Shown here piece by piece: positions 23,719 through 33,066 of a stretch of DNA of 36,765 bases. Numbering within the stretch: position 1 is the first letter of the stretch; each line of letters begins with the position of its first letter. Source of the stretch: Bacillota bacterium (GTDB taxonomy: Bacteria > Bacillota > UBA4882 > UBA10575); NCBI GenBank assembly GCA_012727425.1, contig JAAYHQ010000021.1, positions 1 to 36,765 of the forward strand. Reading direction: 5' to 3'. A program made the translations under genes and the position numbers. The notes beneath the pieces were generated by a model that made no database searches, had not been told where the DNA came from, and saw only the letters and a list, made by a program, of their open reading frames with translations.

Positions 23719-24864
23719 TTAGGCTTGGATGGACAGCGCCTGGCCCGGCTTCTCCCGCCAAAAAAGATAGGTAAGCAGAAGACCGTTCCCCAGAATCCGT
23801 CCGCCAAGGGCCAGGTAAAAACCGACCACCGGAATCAGCTTGAGAAAAGCAAAAACAAACCCGCCGACCAGAAAAAGGAAGGCCGGATGGCGACCGTTCT
23901 TTTTGCGGAAAAGACCGCAAAACCACCGTCCCGCCAGGAGATAGACGGGCAACTCCCCAAAGAACATCAGGATCAAGAAGAGCAGGAAGAGACCGATCCC
24001 CAACGGCAAGCCGACCATCGTCAACATGGCGAAGATCGAGATTATGGGCAATAAGAGAGTCCCCCCAAACCCAAAACCGATGACCCGGTGCCAGGAGAGA
24101 CGGGTGTCGAGGATCTGGCGCCAACGCCGCGGAAAAAGCAGCAGCCAAAGCAGTCCCGCCAACAAACCACCTAAAAACCAGACCCCTTGCAGTCCGCTAA
24201 GGGCCGACGCCGTCTTCGGTACGGCCGTGCGCCGTTCGCCGCCGATCCGGTAACCGGGGATGAAGACCGGATCGGCCCCAGCCGGGTGAATAAAATCACC
24301 GGTGACCACGGCACTTTCACCGATAACTATCTGTTTGGCCCCGACCTGCAGATCCCCACCGAGTTTACCTTCAAGGTTGAAGATATTCCCGTTGGCCAGG
24401 GCGGAACCGGCAACCTCACCTGCCAGCCACGTGGTCGCGTACCAACTCAGCAGCGAACCGACTTTGCTTTGGGGGCCAAGAACCAGCTGGGTCCCGGCGG
24501 CCGAAAGATTACCCGCCACCACACCGTCAATCTGCGTCACCGCCGATAAACCGCGAAAATCGCCGGCTACGACACCGGTAATCCGCGTCCGCCCGGTCAC
24601 CCCCAGCACATCCCCGTCAACCTTGCCGCTCAGTTCCAGTTCATCAGCAAAGATCAGGAGATCACCTTTTACTTGTCCGGCGATCTTCACCTCATTGCCC
24701 ATAACCCATAAATCGCCTGTGATCACTTCCCCTTCGCGGACATAGATCTCACTGCCCTTCAGTGTTTGCCACGCCGCAGCGGCCGGTTCGCCACTGGAAA
24801 AAAAGGCCAACATTATACCGGCAAACAGGAATAATTTCTTAAAGAAAACGTTCTTCATCATCAT
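23719..24864 (-). CDS. Bactofilin-like repeat protein with a polytopic membrane domain
   Basis: The 381 residues have a signal peptide (1-30), then about 170 residues of short beta-helix-type repeats (GDLWVMGNEVKIAGQVKGDLLIFADELELSGKVDGDVLGV...), the pattern of polymer-forming (bactofilin) proteins, and then four or five hydrophobic helices (about 225-245, 262-285, 287-310, 330-370). Because of the signal peptide the repeats would lie outside the membrane, unlike cytoplasmic bactofilins. The role is unknown; an envelope scaffold is an inference. The start is one of three tandem ATG codons at 24864, with AGGAAGG just before. It follows the helicase by 42 bp. Confidence 0.82.
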   Translation of the reverse strand: MMMKNVFFKKLFLFAGIMLAFFSSGEPAAAAWQTLKGSEIYVREGEVITGDLWVMGNEVKIAGQVKGDLLIFADELELSGKVDGDVLGVTGRTRITGVVAGDFRGLSAVTQIDGVVAGNLSAAGTQLVLGPQSKVGSLLSWYATTWLAGEVAGSALANGNIFNLEGKLGGDLQVGAKQIVIGESAVVTGDFIHPAGADPVFIPGYRIGGERRTAVPKTASALSGLQGVWFLGGLLAGLLWLLLFPRRWRQILDTRLSWHRVIGFGFGGTLLLPIISIFAMLTMVGLPLGIGLFLLFLILMFFGELPVYLLAGRWFCGLFRKKNGRHPAFLFLVGGFVFAFLKLIPVVGFYLALGGRILGNGLLLTYLFWREKPGQALSIQA

Positions 24865-24906
24865 GCCTTCCTATTTCGAAAATACTTTTTCCTTGCGCAA
24901 TCTATA

Positions 24907-27192
24907 CTATAGATTGACTTCCACCAAATCCCGGTCCATCTTATTCATGCAGTTCTTCAGTTTAGACGCGAGAATCGGATCCTCCTCCAAACAAGCCGTG
25001 CGGACCTGACGGATGAGGTCGATCGCCCGCCGAAAGGCGGAAACAATGTCCCCCTCCTGCAATTCGGTGTAATTCAGTAATTCGAAAAAGTCACAACCCA
25101 GACTCCAACGGTAAGCCAACGGCGACAAGCTCGGGAAAAACCGGATCTCCCGTTCATCGACGCCATAGCGGTAAACCAGTTCGCGGATGATCTTCTTAAT
25201 GGGCTTCTGGTCGAAGGGCAGTTGGCCGGGACGGGGCAACCGCTCGATTTTCCGCGGTTCGTAGTCAACAGCCACCATGACAGCATTGATCTGATCCTCA
25301 TCCCACTCGTGAAAATACCCGGCAAAGTACATCTCGGTCAAAAGGAGCTCCTGGGCGTAAATCCGGGCGGCAAACTCCCCGCGGGGCAAAAGCGCCCCAT
25401 GTTCATCCATGTAGTCCATCTCCGTTAAAATACCGGCTTTGGCCGCCAGATCCTCCTCAAACCGGTCGACCACCCTTAAAGAAGAGGCCCTTTCTTCCAA
25501 GCCCAGTTGATCATGGTAGAGGTTTTCATAAAACTCAACCCGTTCGACACAATGTTTTTGTTCTTCCACCGAGCATTTCCGCGCCGCCACACTGGACAAA
25601 CCCGTTTTCAAATTGGCAATTTCCCGGGCGGCGGCCGCCTTTCCGGCCCGGCCTTTGATGTACTTAATCTTCCGCTCCAGCTTGCGCAGGCGTTTCTTCA
25701 CCAAGGCCCGGGTCTGGGGACAAGCCAGGGACCCCCAATCGTGACAGAGCATTTCCCGCAGTTTTCCCGACTCCAAACGCACTTGGGAGAGGCGGTTCTC
25801 CAATTGGACACGGGCATTGCGGGCCTGGAAAGTGGCGAAGTTCTGATTTAAAATCACGGAGATCTGCGCCCGGTCGTGATTTTTAAATAAATTGAGTACC
25901 GAATTATAACTGAGGTTGAACCGGCTGGTTAACTCCTCAATCTGCCGCGGATCGGTACTGGGGAACTCTTCCTTCCGGTACCGGTCCAGATCGGCCAGGA
26001 TATAAACATACCCCCGTTCGTCAATGCCCCGGCGGCCGGCCCGGCCAGCCATCTGGAAATACTCCAGCGTAGTCAGGGGCCGAAACGAGACCCCGTCCCA
26101 TTTGGTGGGCGCATCAAAGCAGACGCTCCGCACCGGGTAGTTGATCCCGACGGCAAAGGTCTCTGTGGCGTACATCACCTTCACCAGGTTCATGCCGAAC
26201 AGGATCTCCACCAGTTCTTTGAGGGCGGGCAACAGGCCGGCGTGGTGAAAGGCAATCCCCCGCCGGAAAATATGGCGCAGCCGGTGAATGGTCGGCCAGT
26301 TTTCCAAGGCGTATTTGCTGATGATCTGGTCGATCACTGCATCAACCTGTGCTTGCTCGCTTTCACCCAGAAAATTAGCCCTCTCACTCAACTCCATTGC
26401 TTTCAGCTCGCACTGCATCCGGCTGAAAACAAAATAGAGACAGGGCAGTCCGTCCCGCTCCTGGACCGCCCGGACCAGGTCAAGATGGGAAAGGGCCTGT
26501 TGCCGCCGCTCCACCGGCGACCGGCTGTCGGTGCCACCCCTTTGCTGCCGGGACCAGACCCGGTAAAGCTTCTTCAGCGTGGTAATGCCGGTGAGCGGGT
26601 GAAAAACCTTATGTTCCAGCGGCACAATGCGGTCGGTTTTTTGGACCACTTTCACCTCATGCCCTTTGATCTCACTGATCCAGGCGGCCAGTTCCTGGGC
26701 ATTGGGGATCGTGGCTGAAAGACCCAAAAGCCGCACCTCCGGCGGCATAAAAATGATCGATTCTTCCCAAACCGTCCCCCGGCTTTCGTCGGATAGATAA
26801 TGGATCTCATCAAAAACAACGTGGGAAAGTCCATAAAGTTCCTCTTTCTCCTGCTGCAACATGTTCCGGAAGATCTCCGTGGTCATAATCGTCACATCGG
26901 CCGTGGAGTTAATGACGATGTCGCCGGTGATGATCCCCACCTTTTCCGGCCCGTACCATTCTTTAAACTCTTTATATTTCTGGTTGGAAAGGGCTTTAAT
27001 CGGTGCGGTATAAATCACCCGTTTACCCGCGGCGATCGCCTGGGCGATCAAGTAATCGGCGATCAATGTTTTCCCCACCCCGGTGGGGGCCGAAACCAAT
27101 ACGGAATGGCCGGCTAGTAAATGATCGATCGCTTCTTTTTGAAAATCGTCCAGTACATATTGGCGGAATTTAACCTCGGTCCCTGTCTGCAT
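24907..27192 (-). CDS. Ski2/Mtr4-like DExH-box RNA helicase
   Basis: The 761 residues form a superfamily 2 helicase of the Ski2-like class. Motif I is APTGVGKT (35-42), motif II is DEIH (near 128), SATIPNAQEL is motif III, then GIAFHHAGLLPALKELVE (motif IV region), MYATETFAVGINYP (motif V) and QMAGRAGRRG (motif VI). A charged helical stretch (about 470-560) precedes a DSHCT-like C-terminal domain (600-745). The closest known bacterial relatives are actinobacterial HelY proteins; the class is less usual in Firmicutes. It would unwind structured RNA, perhaps for decay. ATG 27192 has GGGAG 9 nt upstream. The leader is strongly folded. Confidence 0.93.
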   Translation of the reverse strand: MQTGTEVKFRQYVLDDFQKEAIDHLLAGHSVLVSAPTGVGKTLIADYLIAQAIAAGKRVIYTAPIKALSNQKYKEFKEWYGPEKVGIITGDIVINSTADVTIMTTEIFRNMLQQEKEELYGLSHVVFDEIHYLSDESRGTVWEESIIFMPPEVRLLGLSATIPNAQELAAWISEIKGHEVKVVQKTDRIVPLEHKVFHPLTGITTLKKLYRVWSRQQRGGTDSRSPVERRQQALSHLDLVRAVQERDGLPCLYFVFSRMQCELKAMELSERANFLGESEQAQVDAVIDQIISKYALENWPTIHRLRHIFRRGIAFHHAGLLPALKELVEILFGMNLVKVMYATETFAVGINYPVRSVCFDAPTKWDGVSFRPLTTLEYFQMAGRAGRRGIDERGYVYILADLDRYRKEEFPSTDPRQIEELTSRFNLSYNSVLNLFKNHDRAQISVILNQNFATFQARNARVQLENRLSQVRLESGKLREMLCHDWGSLACPQTRALVKKRLRKLERKIKYIKGRAGKAAAAREIANLKTGLSSVAARKCSVEEQKHCVERVEFYENLYHDQLGLEERASSLRVVDRFEEDLAAKAGILTEMDYMDEHGALLPRGEFAARIYAQELLLTEMYFAGYFHEWDEDQINAVMVAVDYEPRKIERLPRPGQLPFDQKPIKKIIRELVYRYGVDEREIRFFPSLSPLAYRWSLGCDFFELLNYTELQEGDIVSAFRRAIDLIRQVRTACLEEDPILASKLKNCMNKMDRDLVEVNL

Positions 27193-27218
27193 CCACTCGT
27201 ACTCCCCGTGTCGATTTA

Positions 27219-27282
27219 CCCGTCCGTTTTTTTAAGTTTGCCCACGATCGGACGGGGGATTCTCTTTTGCTTCCCGCAAAAG
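27219..27282 (-). promoter_or_regulatory. Structured leader of the helicase gene
   Basis: Two hairpins lie between the hyd terminator and the helicase start: CCCGTCCG/CGGACGGG (27219-27226 and 27249-27256, 22-nt loop) and CTTTTGC-TTCCC-GCAAAAG (27264-27282). Neither is followed by a T tract on the minus strand. A TATAAG just upstream (about 27290-27297) could be the -10 box. Function is unknown. Confidence 0.45.
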
Positions 27283-27346
27283 AATAACCTTATAATTATT
27301 CGCCGTCGGTGCATTAATCCCTTTCCCCGTCCTCCGTTCCCGTTAT

Positions 27347-27381
27347 AAAAAGCCTCTTTCGTAAAACGAAAGAGGCTTTTT
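27347..27381 (-). terminator. Intrinsic terminator of the hydrogenase operon
   Basis: A perfect 16-bp stem (core AGCCTCTTTCGT) with a 3-nt loop lies 40 bp after the hydA stop and ends in a T tract on the minus strand. It could work in both directions. Confidence 0.93.
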
Positions 27382-27421
27382 TCCTATCGGGTTCTGTTTT
27401 TCGTCTATACCGGGGGTACCT

Positions 27422-29443
27422 TTATTCGCCGGCCGCGTTCAGTTTCTTCAGGATTTTATCCTTGAAGAACGCCTCCACCGTCTCCGGGGTGACCCCATTG
27501 ATGATCTCATCGTCCACTTTAATGACCGGACCCTGTTCGCACTGTTCCAGACAGAAAGTGGCATGGAGATTAATACGGTCTTGCACCTGTTCGTCGGCGG
27601 TCAGCGCCATCAGTTTCTGTAAAGTGTCATAGGAACCGTTCAAATAACAGCAAGTGCCGACGCAGACGGCGATCTCCACCTTGGGTTGGTCACCGGCGAT
27701 TAATTTGATCTCTTCACCGCTAATCCGTTCGCGGTTGGAATAGGTGGTGTGCAACGCTTCATGAGCGGCCGCACTGTTGGGCTCCTTCAACCAGCGTTCG
27801 TAGAATTTGGCCACCATCGGGTTGTCCTGCGCCTTCCGGATCTGGGAGAGCTTATCGGCATTGTAGAGCCCCTTCGCCCGCTGCTTTTTCGTCTCCCAGC
27901 CGGTCGAAATGGGTTGACCCGCGCCCCCCACACAGCCGCCGGGGCAGGCCATAACCTCAATGATCTGGTAATCGGCCTTGCCTTCGCGGATCTCCTCCAG
28001 CAGTTTTTTGGCGTTGGCCAAGCCATGAACCACGGCCACTTTAATCTCCTGCCCGTCGATCTCCACCGTGGCTTCCTTCCGGCCGTCAAAGCCGCGGACC
28101 GCTTCAAAGTTAATCTGCTCCACAGGCCGGCCGGTCACAAACTCATGGGCCGCCCGGAGCACGGCTTCGGCCACCCCGCCCGTGGCCCCGAAGATCACCC
28201 CGGCCCCGGTCGTAAAGCCAAAGGGTGTATCAAAGGACTCCACATCCAACTGGTCAAAGACCAGCCCCGCCTCCCGGATCATCCGGGCCAGCTCCTGGGT
28301 GGTCAGGACCAGGTCCACATCGGGTGCCCCGTCGGTGGTCATGTGGGGTAACGCCGCCTCAAACTTCTTGGCGGTACAAGGCATGATCGAAACCACAAAG
28401 ATCTCCTCGGGTTTTTTTCCCAGGTCCTTTGCCCAGTACTTCTTCACCAGCGAACCGAACATCTGTTGGGGCGAGCGGCAGGAAGAGAGGTTCTTCAAAA
28501 AGTCGGCCGCGTTATGCTCGGCAAATTTGACCCAGCCCGGACAACAGGAGGTAAACTGGGGCAGCCTTTCTCCCTTCTGCAGCCGCTTGATGAACTCATG
28601 GGTCTCTTCGATAACCGTCAGATCCGCCGCAATGGACGTATCAAAGACCTTATCAAAGCCCAGCCGCTTCAGCGCGGCAACGACTTTGCCGGTGACGATC
28701 TCCCCGGGCGGCAGGCCAAACTCCTCACCCAGCGCAACCCGGACAGCGGGCGCCACCTGCACGACTACGGTTTTCGTCGGGTCATTGAGCGCCGCCCACG
28801 CCCGGTCGGTCTCGTCTTTGACCACAATCGCCGCGGTCGGACAGACGGCGGCGCACTGACCGCAATTGACACATTCCACCTCGGCCAGGCCCTTCTTGAA
28901 GGCAGGGACCACCACCGTTTCCGATCCGCGTCCGGCAAAGTCCAAGACCCCGATGCCCTGTACTTCCGCGCACATCCGGACACAATCGCCACAGAGGATA
29001 CATTTGTTCGGGTCGCGCACCAACGAATAGCTGGACTCGTCGAGCGGCAGTTTCACATCCCGCTCCCCAAAGCGGATTTTTTTCACGCCAAACCGGTTGG
29101 ACAGATCCTGCAGTTTGCAACTGCCGTTACGGTCGCAGGTGGTACACTCCCGGTCATGGTTGGCCAACAACAGCTCGAGCACGGTCCGGCGGACCCGTTG
29201 TACCCGCGGGCTGTTGGTCAGGATCTTCATGCCCGGTACCGGTGGGGTGGAACACGAAGCCATAATCCCCCGCCCTTCAACTTCCACCACGCACATCCGG
29301 CACGCCCCGTACAGGCTAAGCTCGGAATGGTAACAGAAGGTTGGAATATCGATCCCAATCTTGCGGGTCAGTTCCAAAATATTTTTTTCCCCATTTAACT
29401 CCACTTCTAAACCGTCGATGAGGACTGTGTTTTTCTGTTCCAA
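27422..29443 (-). CDS. hydA: NAD-linked trimeric [FeFe]-hydrogenase, catalytic subunit HydA
   Basis: The 673 residues make the catalytic subunit of a HydABC hydrogenase, the type that in several anaerobes oxidises NADH and reduced ferredoxin together to make H2. In order: plant-type [2Fe-2S] domain (1-80; Cys37, 48, 51, 64), His-Cys [4Fe-4S] (HDRECTTCDRNGSC, 96-109), two [4Fe-4S] (148-158 and 191-201), the H-cluster domain with L1 TSCCPGW (298-304), L2 MPCTAKK (354-360) and L3 MACPGGCVGGAGQP (498-511), and a C-terminal thioredoxin-like [2Fe-2S] domain (590-665; Cys594, 599, 631, 635). All H-cluster cysteines and the proton-relay Cys300 are present. TTG 29443 has AAGGAGGG 7 nt upstream, 3 bp after hydB. 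The maturases HydEFG are not in the window. Confidence 0.97.
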   Translation of the reverse strand: MEQKNTVLIDGLEVELNGEKNILELTRKIGIDIPTFCYHSELSLYGACRMCVVEVEGRGIMASCSTPPVPGMKILTNSPRVQRVRRTVLELLLANHDRECTTCDRNGSCKLQDLSNRFGVKKIRFGERDVKLPLDESSYSLVRDPNKCILCGDCVRMCAEVQGIGVLDFAGRGSETVVVPAFKKGLAEVECVNCGQCAAVCPTAAIVVKDETDRAWAALNDPTKTVVVQVAPAVRVALGEEFGLPPGEIVTGKVVAALKRLGFDKVFDTSIAADLTVIEETHEFIKRLQKGERLPQFTSCCPGWVKFAEHNAADFLKNLSSCRSPQQMFGSLVKKYWAKDLGKKPEEIFVVSIMPCTAKKFEAALPHMTTDGAPDVDLVLTTQELARMIREAGLVFDQLDVESFDTPFGFTTGAGVIFGATGGVAEAVLRAAHEFVTGRPVEQINFEAVRGFDGRKEATVEIDGQEIKVAVVHGLANAKKLLEEIREGKADYQIIEVMACPGGCVGGAGQPISTGWETKKQRAKGLYNADKLSQIRKAQDNPMVAKFYERWLKEPNSAAAHEALHTTYSNRERISGEEIKLIAGDQPKVEIAVCVGTCCYLNGSYDTLQKLMALTADEQVQDRINLHATFCLEQCEQGPVIKVDDEIINGVTPETVEAFFKDKILKKLNAAGE

Positions 29444-29446
29444 TTT

Positions 29447-31333
29447 TTAACCCTCCTTAATCGCCTTAAACGGACAGGTACTGACACAGGCGCCACACCG
29501 GATACAGACCGTCTCGTCAATGGTGAACGGTTTTTTGATCTCGCCGCTGATCGCATTGACCGGGCAATTCCGCGCACATTTACTGCAGCCTTTGCACAAT
29601 TCCGGATCGATCCAGTATCCTTTCAGGGCGGAGCAGACCCCGGCGGGGCATTTCTTATCCACCACATGGGCGATATATTCGTCTTTAAAGTATTTGAGCA
29701 TGGTTAAAACCGGGTTCGGTGCCGTCTTGCCTAAACCGCAGAGCGAACCGTCGCGGACCGCCTCCGCCAGATCCTGAAGCACTTCCACATCTTCCGGCCG
29801 GCCTTCGCCGTCCACCGCGCGCTGCAAAATCTCCAGCATCCGTTTGGTCCCTTCCCGGCACGGCACACATTTGCCGCAGGACTCGTTCTGGGTGAAATTC
29901 ATGAAGAAGCGGGCCACTTCCACCAGGCAAGTGCTTTCATCCATCACCACCAGGCCTCCGGAGCCAATCATCGCCCCGGCTGCTTGCAACGAATCAAAAT
30001 CCAACGGCAGGTCCAGATGTTCTTCGGTCAAACAACCGCCCGACGGTCCGCCGATCTGGACGGCTTTAAATTTCTTGCCGCCCCGGATCCCGCCGCCAAT
30101 CTCAAAGACCACTTGGCGCAGGGTGGTCCCCAGCGGCACTTCGATCAGGCCGGTATTGGCCACTTGTCCGGTGAGGGCAAAGGTTTTCGTCCCCGCGTTA
30201 TTCTTGGTCCCAATCCGGTTAAACCAGTCCGCCCCCTGCACGATAATCTGGGGTACATTGGCGAACGTCTCCACGTTGTTGATCAGGGTCGGCTTACCCC
30301 AAAGTCCGGATTGGGCCGGAAAAGGCGGTTTCGGCGAGGGCATGCCCCGTTTTCCTTCGATCGAAGCCAAGAGCGCCGTCTCTTCCCCGCAAACGAAGGC
30401 GCCTGCGCCCTCTTTAATTTTCACGGTAAAGTTAAAGCCCGTCCCCAGGATGTTCTTCCCAAGGAGACCATATTCTTCGGCATCCGCCACCGCTTTCTTC
30501 AGCCGCTGTACCGCCAGGGGATACTCGGCCCGCACGTAAATATAACCTTCATCAGCCCCAATGGCGTATCCGGCGATGGCCATTCCTTCCAGAATCCGGT
30601 GGGGGTCACCCTCCAGCAAGCTCCGGTCCATGAAGGCACCCGGATCCCCTTCGTCCCCGTTGCAGACCACATACTTCTGGTCGCTCTCTTCAATCCGGGT
30701 GAGCTCCCACTTCCGGCCGGTTGGAAAACCGCCGCCGCCGCGCCCACGCAACCCGGACGCGATAATCTCCTGGCAAACCTGTTCCGGCGTCATCTCCGTG
30801 ATCGCTTTGTACAAGCCTTCATAACCGCCGTCGGCAATATATTCGCGGATCTCCTCCGGATCAATATGGCCGCAGTGGACCAGCGCCGTCCGTTGCTGAT
30901 GACGGTAGAAGGGAATCTCCTCTTCTTCCGCATAAACCTCGCCCGTCACCGGATGGCGGTACAAAAGGCGTTCCACCGGTTTCCCGTCACGCAATAAGGC
31001 TTCCACAATCTCGGCGGCATCTTCCGCTTTCACCTTGGTGTAAAGAACCCCCGACGGCTCCAGGCGGACTAAGGGTCCCATCTCGCAAAAACCATGGCAG
31101 CCGCTTTTCACCACGGCCACTCCGGTCTCTTCTTCTTTCTCCAGCAAAACATCGATGGTGACAAACGCACCCCGCGCTTCCACTTCCTGCTTGATCGCCT
31201 TATAAACTTCCAAAGAACCGTTGGCCACACAGCCGGTCCCCGCACAGATCAAAATCCGGGCCTTTTCCCGCGCAAAACCCTGACGCCACTCCTCTTTCCA
31301 CTGAGCCAACTGGTTTGGGGTTTGCTTATTCAT
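29447..31333 (-). CDS. hydB: NAD-linked [FeFe]-hydrogenase, flavoprotein subunit HydB (NuoF-like)
   Basis: The 628 residues carry the NADH/FMN site. The N-terminus (about 25-115) is a thioredoxin-like [2Fe-2S] domain (ILICAGTGCVANGS; SGCHGFCEMGP). Then comes the NuoF-like part: GLRGRGGGGFPTGRKW (NADH), NGDEGDPGAFMDRSLLEGDP (FMN), and the [4Fe-4S] motif ESCGKCVPCREG. The C-terminus adds two [4Fe-4S] motifs (CKGCSKCARNCP and CIRCGACVSTCP) that NuoF lacks but HydB proteins have. ATG 31333 has AAAAGGAGG 9 nt upstream and overlaps the end of hydC; an in-frame start at 31360 adds nine residues without a good ribosome-binding site. Confidence 0.97.
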   Translation of the reverse strand: MNKQTPNQLAQWKEEWRQGFAREKARILICAGTGCVANGSLEVYKAIKQEVEARGAFVTIDVLLEKEEETGVAVVKSGCHGFCEMGPLVRLEPSGVLYTKVKAEDAAEIVEALLRDGKPVERLLYRHPVTGEVYAEEEEIPFYRHQQRTALVHCGHIDPEEIREYIADGGYEGLYKAITEMTPEQVCQEIIASGLRGRGGGGFPTGRKWELTRIEESDQKYVVCNGDEGDPGAFMDRSLLEGDPHRILEGMAIAGYAIGADEGYIYVRAEYPLAVQRLKKAVADAEEYGLLGKNILGTGFNFTVKIKEGAGAFVCGEETALLASIEGKRGMPSPKPPFPAQSGLWGKPTLINNVETFANVPQIIVQGADWFNRIGTKNNAGTKTFALTGQVANTGLIEVPLGTTLRQVVFEIGGGIRGGKKFKAVQIGGPSGGCLTEEHLDLPLDFDSLQAAGAMIGSGGLVVMDESTCLVEVARFFMNFTQNESCGKCVPCREGTKRMLEILQRAVDGEGRPEDVEVLQDLAEAVRDGSLCGLGKTAPNPVLTMLKYFKDEYIAHVVDKKCPAGVCSALKGYWIDPELCKGCSKCARNCPVNAISGEIKKPFTIDETVCIRCGACVSTCPFKAIKEG

Positions 31334-31859
31334 CTGCTGCATCCTCCTTTTCCAACTCATCGATGATAATATTGATCGCCTCCGGCGTCATCTGGCCGTA
31401 TACTTTGTCGTTGATCATGATCACCGGGGCCAAACCACAGGCACCAAGGCAGGAAACGGTTTCCACCGTGTAACGGAGATTATCGGTGGTCTTTTTGTTC
31501 CCTTGCAAATTAACCCGTTTTTTAATTGCTTCCAGCACCGGGTTGGACCCGCGCACGTGACAAGCCGTCCCGTCACAGACCTTGATCACATATTTCCCTT
31601 TCGGCTCTAAAGAAAACTGGGCGTAAAAGGTGGCCACCCCGTAGACACTGGCCGGCGAGAGGCCAAGCGCCGTAGCGACGTAAGTCAGGATCTCCTCCGG
31701 CAAATAGCGGTACTCCTCTTGTACCTCCTGCAGGATTGGGACCAAAGCCGAACGTGACCGCCCCAACCGTGCAATGATTTCGTTGACCTTTTCAAACTTC
31801 CGTTGATAGGTTGTCCGGCCATCCCCCTTCTGGGCCTCGATAATGCCTTCTTGTTTCAT
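31326..31859 (-). CDS. hydC: NAD-linked [FeFe]-hydrogenase, HydC subunit (NuoE-like)
   Basis: A 177-residue thioredoxin-like [2Fe-2S] protein of the NuoE family. An N-terminal helical part (25-75; LGRSRSALVPILQEVQEEYRYLPEEIL, then GVATFYAQF) leads to the cluster domain with four cysteines: VCDGTACHVRG and SCLGACGLAP. It passes electrons between the flavin of HydB and the cluster chain of HydA. Its end overlaps the start of hydB. Confidence 0.97.
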   Translation of the reverse strand: MKQEGIIEAQKGDGRTTYQRKFEKVNEIIARLGRSRSALVPILQEVQEEYRYLPEEILTYVATALGLSPASVYGVATFYAQFSLEPKGKYVIKVCDGTACHVRGSNPVLEAIKKRVNLQGNKKTTDNLRYTVETVSCLGACGLAPVIMINDKVYGQMTPEAINIIIDELEKEDAADE

Positions 31860-31911
31860 TGCTTACCGTCTCCTTTCCCAAAATTAGATGAATAATTACC
31901 AAAAGATACGC

Positions 31912-33066
31912 TTAGAAATAGAGTAGTTCGACTTTCTTCCCCTTTTGCCGCAGCGTCTCCGCAATCTCCTTGACCACCTGCATCTTGAGGGCCAAATTCA
32001 AGGGTAAATCCGGATTTTGGTGTGCCGGATTGATTGCGGTGCCAATTAGAAACCTGATGTTATCACTCTCCAAAAACAACTTCGTCAGTAGCGTAACGGC
32101 GTTTTTCCGTTCGGAACTCTTGTTCTTCCCTGCTTCTTCCTTTTTCAACGCCTCCAAAGTTTTGCTTAACGTGATAATTCCTTCCGTGACCAGATCCACC
32201 CCCCGCAATCGGCCATAAGGGGGGACTTCCGGATCAAGGTTTTTTAAATCTACTTCAATCTCCCGTCCCCATTCCCGGGCAATGATCGAACCGGTCGTGC
32301 CCCCGCAAATCACTCTGCTCCCGGGCTCCTCCCGGATCATCTGGGCGATCTTCGCATCATCCGTTTTGTTTTTGGGTGGTCCCACCGCCACCGTCATGGT
32401 ACGCGGGGTTCGCACCTTGAGCACCAGAGCGGTCGTGTCATCGCCCGGCCGTGCGGTATAAAGTTGCGCACAGGCCGTGATCAGCCATTTACTAAGCGTC
32501 TCCGCATCGGGTTGCAAATTGACCAGTTTTTCAATGTAGTTGGCCACCTCATCCCATTGCCACCCCAGGTTTAAAACGCCGCCGATCCCGGCGTGGATCA
32601 CCCCGTCCGAAACCGCCACCAGGACATCACCCGGTTCGACTTGAAACCGGCTTTCGCGAATTTTCCGTCCTTCAATCGCCCGTTCTTCCCAGTCCAGGGC
32701 CGAAAGTTTACCGGCGCGCACGAAGATGAGTGTCGGGTTATCAAACTCAGCAGCGTAACCGTAACCTTCCTGGGTAACCTTGATGATGGTAAATGTGGAA
32801 TAGGCCAGATTCCTTTTTTGGCAAACCGGCAAGGTCTGCGAGACGGTTTCGATCGTGTCGTCCAAAGTCGCCCCGTTCTTGACCATCGTCGCAATGATCT
32901 TGGCCGTCAACGTCGCCAAGATATTGGCTTTCACCCCACTCCCCAACCCATCGGCCAGGACCGCCACTACCCCTTCGTCGGTCCGGACCACCTCCACATG
33001 ATCACCGCTGAGCTCTTCCCCGTACTTGGACAAACTCGCCCATTCGGTATCAATATAAATGCTCAT
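31912..33066 (-). CDS. PP2C/SpoIIE-type protein phosphatase of the hydrogenase operon
   Basis: The 384 residues begin with a PP2C-fold phosphatase of the SpoIIE type: metal-binding Asp39 in LADGLGSG, NLAYSTFTIIKV, the AVSDGV motif near 150, and GDDTTALVL near 210. The remaining 150 residues are a separate domain (VICGGTTGSIIAREWGREIEVDL...ALKMQVVKEIAETLRQKGKKVELLYF) that I do not recognise. It would dephosphorylate Ser or Thr residues. Its start overlaps the stop of the sensory hydrogenase gene in an ATGA. Similar phosphatase genes are known beside [FeFe]-hydrogenase genes in other Clostridia, but their target is not settled. No matching kinase lies in the window. Confidence 0.87.
   Translation of the reverse strand: MSIYIDTEWASLSKYGEELSGDHVEVVRTDEGVVAVLADGLGSGVKANILATLTAKIIATMVKNGATLDDTIETVSQTLPVCQKRNLAYSTFTIIKVTQEGYGYAAEFDNPTLIFVRAGKLSALDWEERAIEGRKIRESRFQVEPGDVLVAVSDGVIHAGIGGVLNLGWQWDEVANYIEKLVNLQPDAETLSKWLITACAQLYTARPGDDTTALVLKVRTPRTMTVAVGPPKNKTDDAKIAQMIREEPGSRVICGGTTGSIIAREWGREIEVDLKNLDPEVPPYGRLRGVDLVTEGIITLSKTLEALKKEEAGKNKSSERKNAVTLLTKLFLESDNIRFLIGTAINPAHQNPDLPLNLALKMQVVKEIAETLRQKGKKVELLYF

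Noticed and set aside
27749-30997. Long open frames on the plus strand opposite hydA and hydB (for example 28466-29398 and 29984-30997)
   Set aside because: They mirror the reading frame of well-conserved hydrogenase genes, show no family motifs, and arise from GC-rich codon bias.
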